The notes under the pieces were generated by a model. The model saw only the letters and a program-made list of their open reading frames with translations, searched no databases and was not told where the DNA came from. A stretch of DNA of 64,000 nucleotides from Myxococcales bacterium (lineage in GTDB: Bacteria; Myxococcota_A; Polyangia; Nannocystales; Nannocystaceae), in NCBI GenBank assembly GCA_020633315.1, contig JACKDV010000008.1, positions 124,001 through 188,000 on the forward strand, read 5' to 3'. Numbering within the stretch: the first letter of the stretch is position 1; the number at the start of each line of letters is the position of its first letter. Shown here in pieces: positions 17,497 through 25,179 of the stretch. The position numbers and the translations under genes are program-made.

Positions 17497-17844
17497 ATGG
17501 CCAAGAAGAAGACTCCCCTGCAGATCGTCAAGGACGACCACGGCTCGAAGGACGCGCTGGTCGACAAGGTCGCGGCGCTGGTCGACCGCGAGGACGGCGA
17601 GAGCGAGGAGGACCACAAGAAGCGCCTCAAGCTGGTGCCCAACGCCAAGCTGCTGCACCTGCTCGCCGTGGGCGAGAAGGCCAAGGCGCTCGGCGGACGC
17701 GACGGCATCGTGGCGCGGATCCTCGAGCTCAAGAACCAGAGCAAGGACCACGAGTTCGGCGACAAGCTCAAGAAGACCTCGCTGGGCCGGCTCATCGACA
17801 CCCTGCAGAGCCTGGAGCGCGCGGCCAAGAAGAAGGCCGGCTGA
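17497..17844 (+). CDS. Small highly charged protein of unknown function
   Basis: The 115-residue protein is rich in Lys, Asp and Glu, predicted helical, with no signal or membrane segment. It begins MAKKKTPLQIVKDDHGSKD and ends in a basic tail (RAAKKKAG), which could contact nucleic acid or ribosomes. The ATG at 17497 has GAGAGGA nine bases upstream, a better site than the one for the ATG ten codons earlier. No family is recognised. Codon use matches neighbours, so it is very likely a real gene. It is monocistronic, flanked by hairpins and convergent with the beta-propeller operon. Confidence 0.78.
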   Translation: MAKKKTPLQIVKDDHGSKDALVDKVAALVDREDGESEEDHKKRLKLVPNAKLLHLLAVGEKAKALGGRDGIVARILELKNQSKDHEFGDKLKKTSLGRLIDTLQSLERAAKKKAG

Positions 17845-17870
17845 GCCGGTCGACCACGTGCCCACGCGAT

Positions 17871-17904
17871 GAAGGCCGCGACCCCGATGGGGCTCGCGGC
17901 CTTC
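17871..17904. terminator. Strong bidirectional terminator hairpin
   Basis: GAAGGCCGCG pairs perfectly with CGCGGCCTTC, and the interior can add CCCC-GAT-GGGG, giving a near-continuous 14-pair stem. It lies between two convergent genes and probably ends transcripts from both sides. Confidence 0.7.
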
Positions 17905-17940
17905 TCGTGTCTGGCGCTCGCTCGAGCTGGGACCCTCGGT

Positions 17941-20073
17941 CTAGTCCACCTTGGCCACGATGGCCGCGGTCTCGATGTTGCCGAAGGCATCACGGGCCCG
18001 CACCACCACGCGGTGGGTGCCCGGCTTGACCCGGTCGAGCACGTGGGAGATCACCTCGTCCGGCTCGTCGTACATGCCGTCGGCCGCGGCCACGGTGCGG
18101 AAGGGGCCGTCGTCCACCTTCACCGAGACGTCGTGCACATAGGTGCCGGCGTCGCGGACGGTGGCGGTGAGCTTGCCCCCGCCGTAGCGCAGGTCCTCGA
18201 TGCGGGGGCGCTGGCGGTCGACCACGAAGGGGGCGCTGCGCAGCTCGTCGGTGCGGGCCTTGTCCGCGCCGTTGCTCGGCTCGTCGCTGGCCACCACCTC
18301 CACCTCGTACACGCCGTCGGGCACCGTGCTGAGGTCCCACGACAGCTCGCGCTTGGTCACCGGCGCGTCGCGATCGTGCAGGGGGATCCACTGGGTCTCG
18401 CCCGTGCCCTCGGGGCGCGCCCGCACCCCGAACTCGAGGTCGTCGTCGTCGCGTGCGTCCACCTTCCAGCGGATGGTGACCTTGGAGGAGGGCTCGTCGT
18501 CGTCCTCCTCGTTGAAGTCGGGACGGCTCAGCTCCACCTCGGTGAGCAGGGGGGCGAGGTTCTCCGGGGCGTAGAACTGCTCGATGCCGTAGAGCTCGGC
18601 GTCGGGCGAGCCCAGTGAGATCTCGAGCTGCAGATAGCGGCGCTGTCCGAGGGCCGGGAGCTGGCCGCGGATCCGCCCGCCGGTCTCGGTGACCAGCTTG
18701 ACCTCGGTCCACTTGGACCAGCGATCGTCGGGCTCCTTGCTCGGGCCCACCCGCACCCGGGCCGAGAGCGGTCCCTTGCCGCGCAGCGCCAGCGCGCCGA
18801 ATTCGGAGGGCTGCTTGGCGTCGAGCACCTTGGTGCGGTAGCGGGCCTTCTTGGCCGGGGTGGACAGCAAGTGGTAGGCCGCCGCGCCCTGGCCCGCGGT
18901 CGCGAAGATCGGGCCCTTGGCCGCGCGGCACAGCGCGGTGGCCTGGCGCTCCTCGAAGTCGGCCACGGTGGCCGCGTCGCGGGGGCCTCGCATGCGATAC
19001 ACCTTGCCGTCGGCCGAGCTGGCCACGAGCACGGTGCCCACGTCGTCGAGAGCCAGCAGCGAGGTGAAGTACTGGCCGTCGCGCGAGAACCACTCCTCCC
19101 ACGGCGCCTCGCTGGCCCGCTCGAGGTCGCGGCCCTTGCCCAGGTCCACGTGGAAGACGGCGGCGTCGGCCTTGACCGGCCGCTGCTGCTCGAGGTCGCC
19201 GGAGGGCGGGGGCCCGCTGAGGCTGCTGCGCGCCAGGTTCTGGGCCAGCGCGTCCGCCGAGCCGAGGTTGCGGTCGTCGAAGGTGTTGACCGCCACCAGC
19301 AGGCCGTCGCGGGTGGTGACCATGTCGCGCAGCTCGTCGCCGTCGAAGTCCTTGAGCAGCAGGCCCTCGGGATCGTCCCCCACCTTCAGCAGGCGCGCGC
19401 CCGGGGCGGTGCCCACCAGCAGCGCATCGCCCACGCTGAGCAGGCTCATGATGTGCTTGTCGCTGTCGTCGAGGACCACCTTGGGGTCCTTGCCGGCCAG
19501 GCTCATCGCGAACAGCTCGCCCTTGGGGCCGGTGCCGGCGTAGAGCGTGCCGTCGTGCACCCGCAGGGCCCACACCTGCTCCACGGGCAGCTCGGCGAAG
19601 TCGCTCACCTTGCCCTTGGCGGTCACCCGCTGGAGCTTGCCGCCGGGCAGGGTCGCCACCACCAGGTCGCCGCCGGGCAGCTCGACCATCGCGGTCACCA
19701 CCACGCCGTCGAGCTTGGCCACCCGCTCGACCAGGACCTTGTCCTTGTCCTTGCCGCGGCTGCCCACGCTCACGCGGTGCACCGCGGCCTCGTCGGCGGT
19801 GCCCACCAGCACGTCGTCCTTGCGACCCAGGCAGGTGAAGGCCGTGCTCGCGTCCTGCGGCGCGCCGCGGGTGGGGGTGAAGCCCACGGTGACCTTGCCG
19901 CTGGCCTCGATGGCCGCGCCCTCGGTCTCGCCGGCGTCGAGCTCGGCGTGGTCGCTCAGCTCGAAGTTGTGGGTGCCCCCCGCGAGCGCGGGCAGCGGAG
20001 CCGCGGCCAGGGTCGCCGCGGCGAGCACGGTGATGGCGGCGGGAAGGACGGGACGGGAGCGGCGAGCCATCAT
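17941..20073 (-). CDS. Exported beta-propeller protein with C-terminal Ig/Fn3-like domains
   Basis: The 710-residue protein has a signal peptide (AAATLAAAPLPALA). Residues of about 60-430 repeat short strands with patterns such as GTLYAGTGPKGELF, DALLVGTAPGARLLKV and GTVLVASSADGKVYRM, as expected for a WD/NHL-type beta-propeller. The C-terminal 280 residues look like two or three beta-sandwich modules; one has the PDGVYEVEVVASDE pattern of bacterial Ig-like domains and RVVVRARDAFGN near the end. It should act in the periplasm or outside, as a binding or scaffold protein. Its start overlaps the end of the S55-type gene by four bases, so it is the last gene of a three-gene operon with the thioredoxin-like lipoprotein. 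No enzymatic motif is visible. Confidence 0.85.
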   Translation of the reverse strand: MMARRSRPVLPAAITVLAAATLAAAPLPALAGGTHNFELSDHAELDAGETEGAAIEASGKVTVGFTPTRGAPQDASTAFTCLGRKDDVLVGTADEAAVHRVSVGSRGKDKDKVLVERVAKLDGVVVTAMVELPGGDLVVATLPGGKLQRVTAKGKVSDFAELPVEQVWALRVHDGTLYAGTGPKGELFAMSLAGKDPKVVLDDSDKHIMSLLSVGDALLVGTAPGARLLKVGDDPEGLLLKDFDGDELRDMVTTRDGLLVAVNTFDDRNLGSADALAQNLARSSLSGPPPSGDLEQQRPVKADAAVFHVDLGKGRDLERASEAPWEEWFSRDGQYFTSLLALDDVGTVLVASSADGKVYRMRGPRDAATVADFEERQATALCRAAKGPIFATAGQGAAAYHLLSTPAKKARYRTKVLDAKQPSEFGALALRGKGPLSARVRVGPSKEPDDRWSKWTEVKLVTETGGRIRGQLPALGQRRYLQLEISLGSPDAELYGIEQFYAPENLAPLLTEVELSRPDFNEEDDDEPSSKVTIRWKVDARDDDDLEFGVRARPEGTGETQWIPLHDRDAPVTKRELSWDLSTVPDGVYEVEVVASDEPSNGADKARTDELRSAPFVVDRQRPRIEDLRYGGGKLTATVRDAGTYVHDVSVKVDDGPFRTVAAADGMYDEPDEVISHVLDRVKPGTHRVVVRARDAFGNIETAAIVAKVD

Positions 20074-21959
20074 GGTGCGTCGTCGAAGGTCTTGCGGGGG
20101 AGGACGTCGAGCTTGAGGGAGTGCTGCCCCTCGATGATCGTCTCGGTGGGGATCACCCGCCGGGCGCGTCGCTTGAAGCGGATCGCGTCGACGGTGCTGC
20201 TGCGATCCACCAGGGACTCCAGCACGCTGTCGGGGAGATCCTCGACCAGGCCGTGCTTGGTGGCGAGGCCCTCACCCTGGCGGTAGACGCTGGCGACGAT
20301 CGAGCGCGGGGGGTAGGTGAGGGCGATGGTGTCCACCAGGGTGTCGAGCGAGTCCGGCAGCGGGCGGTAGGGGATGGCCCCGTCGCCGCCGGTGAGCTGG
20401 ATCTCGATCTCTTCGCCGCCTGCGTCGCTGGGGATCCTCAGGGGGATCTCGAGCTCGCGGGTGTCGCCCTTGAAGGCGCGCAGGGTCACCTCCAGCCGCA
20501 CCACGTCGCCGGCCCGCACCTCGTCCTCGACCAGGCGGACCTCCTCGATGGCCTCCACCGGGGAGCCGTAGTGCATGCGGATCTCGTGCTCGACCCCGCG
20601 GATCTTGGCCACCTCGAACTCGTTGTCGAGCAGCACCATGAGGGTGAGCACCCCGCGGCTGCGCCCCAGGACGCGGCCGATGAGGCCCTGGGGGAAGAAC
20701 ACCTCTTCGTCGAGCTCGATGGTGCGCGGGCCCTTGCTGGTCTCGATCGCGATCTCGTGGTGCAGGGCGATCACCACCTCGGCGGCGTCGCGGCCCGACT
20801 CGTCCACGGCCTCGCTGAGGATCCCAGCCACCAGGTTGGGGGTGAGGTCCACGCCGAAGGCGACCTCGTTGTCGTAGACCCGCGGGGGGAGATCGGGATC
20901 GGGCCCCACCATGGTGGTCTTGACCGGGATCATCGGCGCCCGCAGGTCGGTGCGCAGCGAGATCGCGGGCTGGCGATCCTGGATCATCGCGCCGCGGATC
21001 GTCAGCGGGCTCGACATCTTCACCGAGCGGTCGACGCTGTTGATGATCGTGTGCACGTGGGCGTCGGCGAAGGGCAGGTTGCTGGGACCGTCCTCGAACA
21101 TCGAGTGGCCGAAGGCCAGCAGGCGCTCGCCCTTGGGGCCCACCCAGGTCACGGTGCCGTTGCTGGCCGCCGAGCTGTCGCCGCGGATCAGCACCACCGA
21201 CACCGAGTCGCCCGGCTCCCACGCCTTGGCCTTGGGCTTGGCCGCGGCCTCGGACGATCCGGGCCCGCTGCCGCCGCGCACCGGGACCATCCCGAAGGTC
21301 TCGCCCAGCATGCGGGCGGTGGTCGGCGACAGGCCCGACACGGTGAGGGGCAGGGGCAGGGGAGCCATGCCCAGGCCCTCCTCCAGCTCCTCGGGGCGAC
21401 GACGGGCGGGCAGGGGATCGGTGCTCAGGCCCAGCATCTGGTCGGCCCAGGCCTTGGTGCCGGCGCGGCTGCGGCCGCGGGGGCCGGCCGGGCGCGGCAG
21501 CACCTCGGGGCGGTACGGCAGCTCGCCCACCTCGAGCATGTTGGAGATGGGAGTGAGCGCGCCCAGGGGGTCCTTGTTGAAGCGCCAGCCGTACGACAGG
21601 GCGCCCACCAGCTTGCCGTCGACGAAGATCGGCGAGCCGCTCATGCCCCCCACGATCCCCGAGTGCTCGAGGCGGGGATCGCTGGAGCGGAACAGCACCG
21701 CGTCCTGCTTGGGCAGGTAGTTCTTCATCGTGTCGACCACCTCGATCTCGAAGCGATCGCTCTTCTCGCCGAAGAACACGGTGACCGCGTGGCCCCGCAT
21801 CCCCGGCTTGATCTCGGAGACCGGCATGGTCTGCGGCGGCTTGGCGGCCCGGGCCGCGGGCGGCGACGCAGCCAACGAGCCAACGACGGCGACGCTCAGA
21901 CCGAGGAGCCCGGCGACGGCGAGGCCGGCGGTGGGACGAGAACGGCTAGGACTTGCCAT
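20070..21959 (-). CDS. SpoIVB/S55-type serine peptidase domain protein, exported
   Basis: The 629-residue protein starts with a signal peptide or anchor (about residues 12-38). It has a SpoIVB (MEROPS S55)-like domain: the nucleophile motif GMSGSP with Ser107, followed by a strand ending KLVGALSYGW, and a second conserved block LLAFGHSMFEDG with His285. S55 proteases, known from Bacillus sporulation, are PDZ-containing signalling proteases. Here the serine block precedes the histidine block, as in SpoIVB-like proteins of non-spore formers. Residues of about 300-629 form beta-rich domains of unknown role. The gene overlaps its upstream neighbour by 14 bases and its downstream one by 4, so all three are co-translated. 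Protease activity is inferred, not shown. Confidence 0.85.
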   Translation of the reverse strand: MASPSRSRPTAGLAVAGLLGLSVAVVGSLAASPPAARAAKPPQTMPVSEIKPGMRGHAVTVFFGEKSDRFEIEVVDTMKNYLPKQDAVLFRSSDPRLEHSGIVGGMSGSPIFVDGKLVGALSYGWRFNKDPLGALTPISNMLEVGELPYRPEVLPRPAGPRGRSRAGTKAWADQMLGLSTDPLPARRRPEELEEGLGMAPLPLPLTVSGLSPTTARMLGETFGMVPVRGGSGPGSSEAAAKPKAKAWEPGDSVSVVLIRGDSSAASNGTVTWVGPKGERLLAFGHSMFEDGPSNLPFADAHVHTIINSVDRSVKMSSPLTIRGAMIQDRQPAISLRTDLRAPMIPVKTTMVGPDPDLPPRVYDNEVAFGVDLTPNLVAGILSEAVDESGRDAAEVVIALHHEIAIETSKGPRTIELDEEVFFPQGLIGRVLGRSRGVLTLMVLLDNEFEVAKIRGVEHEIRMHYGSPVEAIEEVRLVEDEVRAGDVVRLEVTLRAFKGDTRELEIPLRIPSDAGGEEIEIQLTGGDGAIPYRPLPDSLDTLVDTIALTYPPRSIVASVYRQGEGLATKHGLVEDLPDSVLESLVDRSSTVDAIRFKRRARRVIPTETIIEGQHSLKLDVLPRKTFDDAP

Positions 21960-22518
21960 GACGAGCGAGGGCCTTCTCCATCATCCCCGCCAGATCGTCG
22001 CGAGGGCCATAGTAGTAGTGGTAGCGCTCCCGCGTGGGGTTCATGAGGTCGGCGTCGGGCTGACCCGTGATCGGGTCGAGGAACAGCACCCGCGGCAGGT
22101 ACTGGCCGTCGGGGCCCAGGGCGAGCACCGCGGGAGTGAGGTCCTGGTCGGCGTTGACCATCACGAACGATTCCGAGAGCTCCTCGATCCGGGGCTCCTG
22201 GAACTTGGGCTTGAGCTCCTTGCAGCGGTCGCACCAGCTCGCGTGGACCACCAGCATCAGCGGGCGGTGCTCCGCCTTGGCCTCGGCCAGGCCCTCGTCC
22301 AGGCTCCGCCAGGCGATCGCCTCGTTGAAGCCGTGGGCGGGCGCGGTGGCGGTGCGCTTGGGCGCGGCGGGGTCCGAGGCGGTGCGTCGTGGCGGCGGGC
22401 TGCGGTCGTCCCACGGCGAGGCCTCGATGCAGGCGCTGCCGAGCACGGCGAGCCCGAGGCCCAGGTGGAGGGCGAGGCGGAGCGGGCGGGAACGAAGGCG
22501 GGAAGGAGGCGCTCGCAC
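21946..22518 (-). CDS. Thioredoxin-like lipoprotein (CxxC)
   Basis: The 190-residue product starts at a GTG (22518), giving a basic N-terminus and a signal sequence with lipobox LGSAC (Cys30). After a Pro/Arg-rich linker, the thioredoxin-like domain contains ASWCDRCKELKP with Cys96 and Cys99 and the strand FVMVNADQD, as in DsbD-terminal and TlpA/AGR-type thioredoxins. It would reduce or isomerise disulfides outside the cytoplasm. Being first in the operon with the S55-type and propeller proteins, it may look after their cysteines, although the propeller protein has few. The frame is open far upstream, but only the GTG gives an export signal. Confidence 0.84.
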   Translation of the reverse strand: MRAPPSRLRSRPLRLALHLGLGLAVLGSACIEASPWDDRSPPPRRTASDPAAPKRTATAPAHGFNEAIAWRSLDEGLAEAKAEHRPLMLVVHASWCDRCKELKPKFQEPRIEELSESFVMVNADQDLTPAVLALGPDGQYLPRVLFLDPITGQPDADLMNPTRERYHYYYGPRDDLAGMMEKALARHGKS

Positions 22519-22570
22519 GAGCGCCCAGACGATAGCACGCGTCCGGCGCGGATCGAGCCCGGGGGCCGTG

Positions 22571-22624
22571 GGTGGCCCACCAGGCGGCCATTTGGGCCAC
22601 GGATCGGCCCATGGGTGGGCCACC
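22571..22624. promoter_or_regulatory. Inverted-repeat boxes in a divergent promoter region
   Basis: Between the divergent thioredoxin-like and radC genes, GGTGGCCCACC (22571-22581) is the exact reverse complement of GGTGGGCCACC (22614-22624). A related copy, TTTGGGCCACG, lies between them (22591-22601). Three related boxes in a 171-base divergent spacer suggest a regulator binding region or a hairpin in a leader. No regulator is identified. Confidence 0.4.
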
Positions 22625-22689
22625 GCGAAGGGCCGTGCATGCCGTTTCGCGGACTTGGCCGCGGCACGCTCCTTGAAAGGGTTCCATCC

Positions 22690-23352
22690 ATGCTCCTCGA
22701 GAATCCCCAAGAGCGTCCACGCGAGCGCATGATGATGTTCGGGCGCGAGCAGCTCGCCGACGTGGAGTTGCTCGCGCTCATCCTCGGCGGAGGTCATGCC
22801 ATCCAGCGCAGCATGGCGCTGTTCCAAGACGCCGGGGGCCTGCTGGGGCTGCACGGCGCCGGGCCGCAGCAGCTGTGCCAGACCCCGGGCGTGGGGCAGG
22901 CCGGAGCGACCGCCATCTGCGCCGCCTTCGAGCTCGGTCGTCGCGTCGCGCGGCTCCACCTTCCCTACGCACAGCCCATCCATGGCCCGGAGGACGTCGC
23001 CGAGTTCCTGCGAGCGTCGCTGGGCTCCGCCGTCCAGGAGACCTTCCTCGTGCTCGGTCTCGATGCGCGGCAGCGGCTCCAGCTCGTACGCACGGTCGCG
23101 GTGGGCTCGTTGGCCACCGTGCACGTGCATCCCCGCGAGGTCTTCCGGCCGCTGGTGCAGGCCGGCATGTGCTCGGTGATCCTGGTCCACAACCATCCCA
23201 GCGGCGACACGCGACCCAGCGATGCCGACGTGCTGCTCACCCATCGCCTGGCCGAGGTGGGCGCCGTGCTCGGCATCCCGGTGGTCGATCACTTCGTGGT
23301 CACCCACTCCGAGATCGTCTCGCTCGCCGAGCTGGGCATGCTGCCGGCCTGA
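22690..23352 (+). CDS. radC: RadC family JAB/MPN domain protein
   Basis: The 220-residue protein is a RadC homologue of normal length. The N-terminal helix-hairpin-helix region (QTPGVGQAGATAICAAFELGRR) is followed by the JAMM metalloprotease-like fold, with Glu117 (ETFLVLGLD) and the zinc motif HNHPSGD (His167, His169) with Asp180 (PSDAD). All metal ligands are present. The cellular role of RadC is uncertain; it is not required for recombination repair as first thought, and many copies travel with mobile elements, of which there is no sign here. GAAAGGG lies upstream of the chosen ATG. The gene is alone and divergent from the thioredoxin-like operon. Confidence 0.93.
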   Translation: MLLENPQERPRERMMMFGREQLADVELLALILGGGHAIQRSMALFQDAGGLLGLHGAGPQQLCQTPGVGQAGATAICAAFELGRRVARLHLPYAQPIHGPEDVAEFLRASLGSAVQETFLVLGLDARQRLQLVRTVAVGSLATVHVHPREVFRPLVQAGMCSVILVHNHPSGDTRPSDADVLLTHRLAEVGAVLGIPVVDHFVVTHSEIVSLAELGMLPA

Positions 23353-23487
23353 CGGCCGCGGTGGCGCGCGGACGGCGGGCCCGCCTCCCGCCCGAGACCC
23401 GAGCGGGCGAGGACCGACGATCCAGCGGGAATAGCCGGGGGGAGGTCGGACTTGTGGGCCCGTCCGCCCTATACTCTCGTCTCCCCG

Positions 23488-24540
23488 ATGAACCGCAAGC
23501 GCATCCTCGCCATTGGGAAGCTGATCCTGCTGTTCGGGACCCCGGTCGCGCTCATCCTGGGTCTGTTCAGCTGCGGGGTGTACTGCGGCGTCCAGAACCG
23601 CACCGGGATCGCCCGCTTCGAGCGGGACTGGCTGGGCTTCGACGTCGAGGTGCCCGACGAGGCGCCGAAGAAGAAGGACGCCGAGCCCAAGGCCGGCGGG
23701 CAGGGCAAGGGCGAGCCGAGCCCCACCGGGACCGAGCCGCAGCCGACCACACAGCCCCAGCCCACGCAGCCGCAGCCGACGACGCAGCCCCAGCCCACGC
23801 AGCCGCAGCCCACGACGCAGCCCCAGCCCACGCAGCCGCAGCCCAACCAACCGGCGGTCGTTCCCGGGGGCGAGCCCGGGGTGGTGGGCGTGCCCGCTCC
23901 GCTGCCCACGCCCCAGACCCACGTCGATCCCCTCGGGGCCGAGGACACGGCCCGCCTGGGGATCCCGGTGACGATCAAGGTCGGCGTGCTGGTCGATCCC
24001 CAGTTCATCGCCTCGCATCCCGAGTGGATCGACGCGGTGCAGCGCACGGTGAGCCAGGGCTCGGAGATCTTCCAGGAGCAGTTCGGCGTTCGCCTCGAGC
24101 TGTGGTCGGTGGGTCGCTGGTCGGTGCCCGAGCAGGGCATGAGCGCGTCCGGGCTGCTCACCGATCTCCAAGGGCATCCTCGCGAGGGTGCCGACGTGCT
24201 GCTGGGCTTCACCGCGCGTCCCTTCGACGGCACCGAGACCGACAAGCCTGTTCCGCCCGCGGCCGACGCTCCCTTCAACGAGGCCTACGCGGTGGTCTAC
24301 GGCACCTCCGGGCATCGGCTCTCCCACCTGCGGACCCTGCTGCACGAGCTGTCGCGGCTGATGGGGGCGCAGGATGTCACCGATCCCGAGGACCCCGCGT
24401 GGATCTCCGGGAGCTGGATGAGCTACGCACCCGTTCCCGAGACCCAAGATCAGTGGATCGACGTCGACAACCGCAAGCGCGTGCTCTCGCGCAAGGATTC
24501 GCCCTTCGCCCCCGCTCCGGAGGCCCCGCCCGGGGAGTGA
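23488..24540 (+). CDS. Membrane-anchored metzincin-like protein with altered zinc motif
   Basis: The 350-residue protein has one N-terminal membrane helix (about residues 8-28), a QPQPTT-repeat linker (residues 84-121) and an extracytoplasmic domain of about 190 residues. That domain has metzincin-like order: VTIKVGVLVD, ADVLLGFTARPF, NEAYAVVYG, then LLHELSRLMGAQD at 284-296 and a Met-turn-like SWMSY (Met311). The canonical zinc motif HExxHxxGxxH/D is reduced to HExxRxxGxxD, because Arg290 replaces the second His. It is therefore probably a pseudopeptidase or binding domain. TATACT at 23470-23475 is a likely -10 element only 13 bases before the ATG, implying a short leader. A small membrane protein gene follows 11 bases later. 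Confidence 0.75.
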   Translation: MNRKRILAIGKLILLFGTPVALILGLFSCGVYCGVQNRTGIARFERDWLGFDVEVPDEAPKKKDAEPKAGGQGKGEPSPTGTEPQPTTQPQPTQPQPTTQPQPTQPQPTTQPQPTQPQPNQPAVVPGGEPGVVGVPAPLPTPQTHVDPLGAEDTARLGIPVTIKVGVLVDPQFIASHPEWIDAVQRTVSQGSEIFQEQFGVRLELWSVGRWSVPEQGMSASGLLTDLQGHPREGADVLLGFTARPFDGTETDKPVPPAADAPFNEAYAVVYGTSGHRLSHLRTLLHELSRLMGAQDVTDPEDPAWISGSWMSYAPVPETQDQWIDVDNRKRVLSRKDSPFAPAPEAPPGE

Positions 24541-24551
24541 GGTGACCTGCC

Positions 24552-24770
24552 ATGTCGAATCCCGAGAAACAGGCGCTTCAGAAGCAACCCGAGGGGGCGG
24601 CCGAAGGTGAGAAGGCCGAGCGCGGCTGGCTGTCGTGGGCGGTGGGCTGGGTGCTGGTCCCGGGCACGTTGATCGGCCTCATCTTCGGCGCAGGCCTGAT
24701 GGTCGGCGTCCACCTGCACGACTCCTGGTTCTCGCGCCTGGTCGTCTGGTTCGTCGAGCTGTTCGGCTGA
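24552..24770 (+). CDS. Small bitopic membrane protein
   Basis: The 72-residue product has a charged cytoplasmic N-terminus of about 28 residues (Lys/Glu/Gln-rich) and a long hydrophobic stretch from WLSWAVGWVL to MVGVHLHD, then a second aromatic amphipathic segment (WFSRLVVWFVELFG). A GAGGTGA ribosome-binding site lies six bases before the ATG. It starts 11 bases after the metzincin-like gene and is surely in the same operon, so it could be a partner that holds or regulates that protein in the membrane. No family is recognised. Confidence 0.75.
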   Translation: MSNPEKQALQKQPEGAAEGEKAERGWLSWAVGWVLVPGTLIGLIFGAGLMVGVHLHDSWFSRLVVWFVELFG

Positions 24771-25179
24771 GCCACCCCGTCTTGGCTCGCGCTCCCGCTC
24801 GGCCTCGGTCGCGCGGCGGGTCTCGCGGCTCGGCCGACGACGCGGCTCAGTCGACGACGCGGCTCGGGTGGCGACGCTACCCGGCCGGCGACGCTGCCCG
24901 GCCGGTGGCCGGGAGCTCGCGTCGCGCTCGGTCGTCGTCGCGCGGGGCCGTGGCTTCTCGCGCCCGCTCGGTCGTCGTCGCGCTCGGCCCCGAGCCTCGC
25001 TCGACCCGCGATGTGGGGCGGGCCCCGGCGCCCCGCGCCCTTCGAATGGGCCCGTGTCATGCCGTCACGGCGTGCTAGGCCGCCGCACCGCCACGAGGGC
25101 CCAGGCCCCGGTCACCCCGAGTTGCGCGAGGCCGCCGCCTTTTGGGATGCTCCGGGAGCCCAAGCAAACCAGGAGCCTC
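24771..25179. other. Gene-free spacer with short GC-rich direct repeats
   Basis: No convincing gene is seen in these 409 bases. A 19-base repeat (cgctcggtcgtcgtcgcgc) occurs at 24925-24943 and 24965-24983, exactly 40 bases apart. A 13-base repeat (gacgacgcggctc) occurs at 24836-24848 and 24853-24865, and cccggccgg is also duplicated. These may be decayed coding sequence, a regulatory leader of the FHA gene, or simple slippage products. Confidence 0.4.

Noticed and set aside
18871..20286. 471-residue plus-strand frame over the propeller gene
   Set aside because: His/Gly/Ala-rich and without motifs, opposite a well-supported exported protein with operon overlaps.
20121..22046. 641-residue plus-strand frame over the S55-type gene
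   Set aside because: Low-complexity composition (Asp/Gly/His/Leu), and the opposite strand has clear SpoIVB motifs.
23734..23850. QP-repeat DNA as a mobile or regulatory element
   Set aside because: It is in frame and encodes the stalk of the metzincin-like protein; a simple coding repeat explains it.
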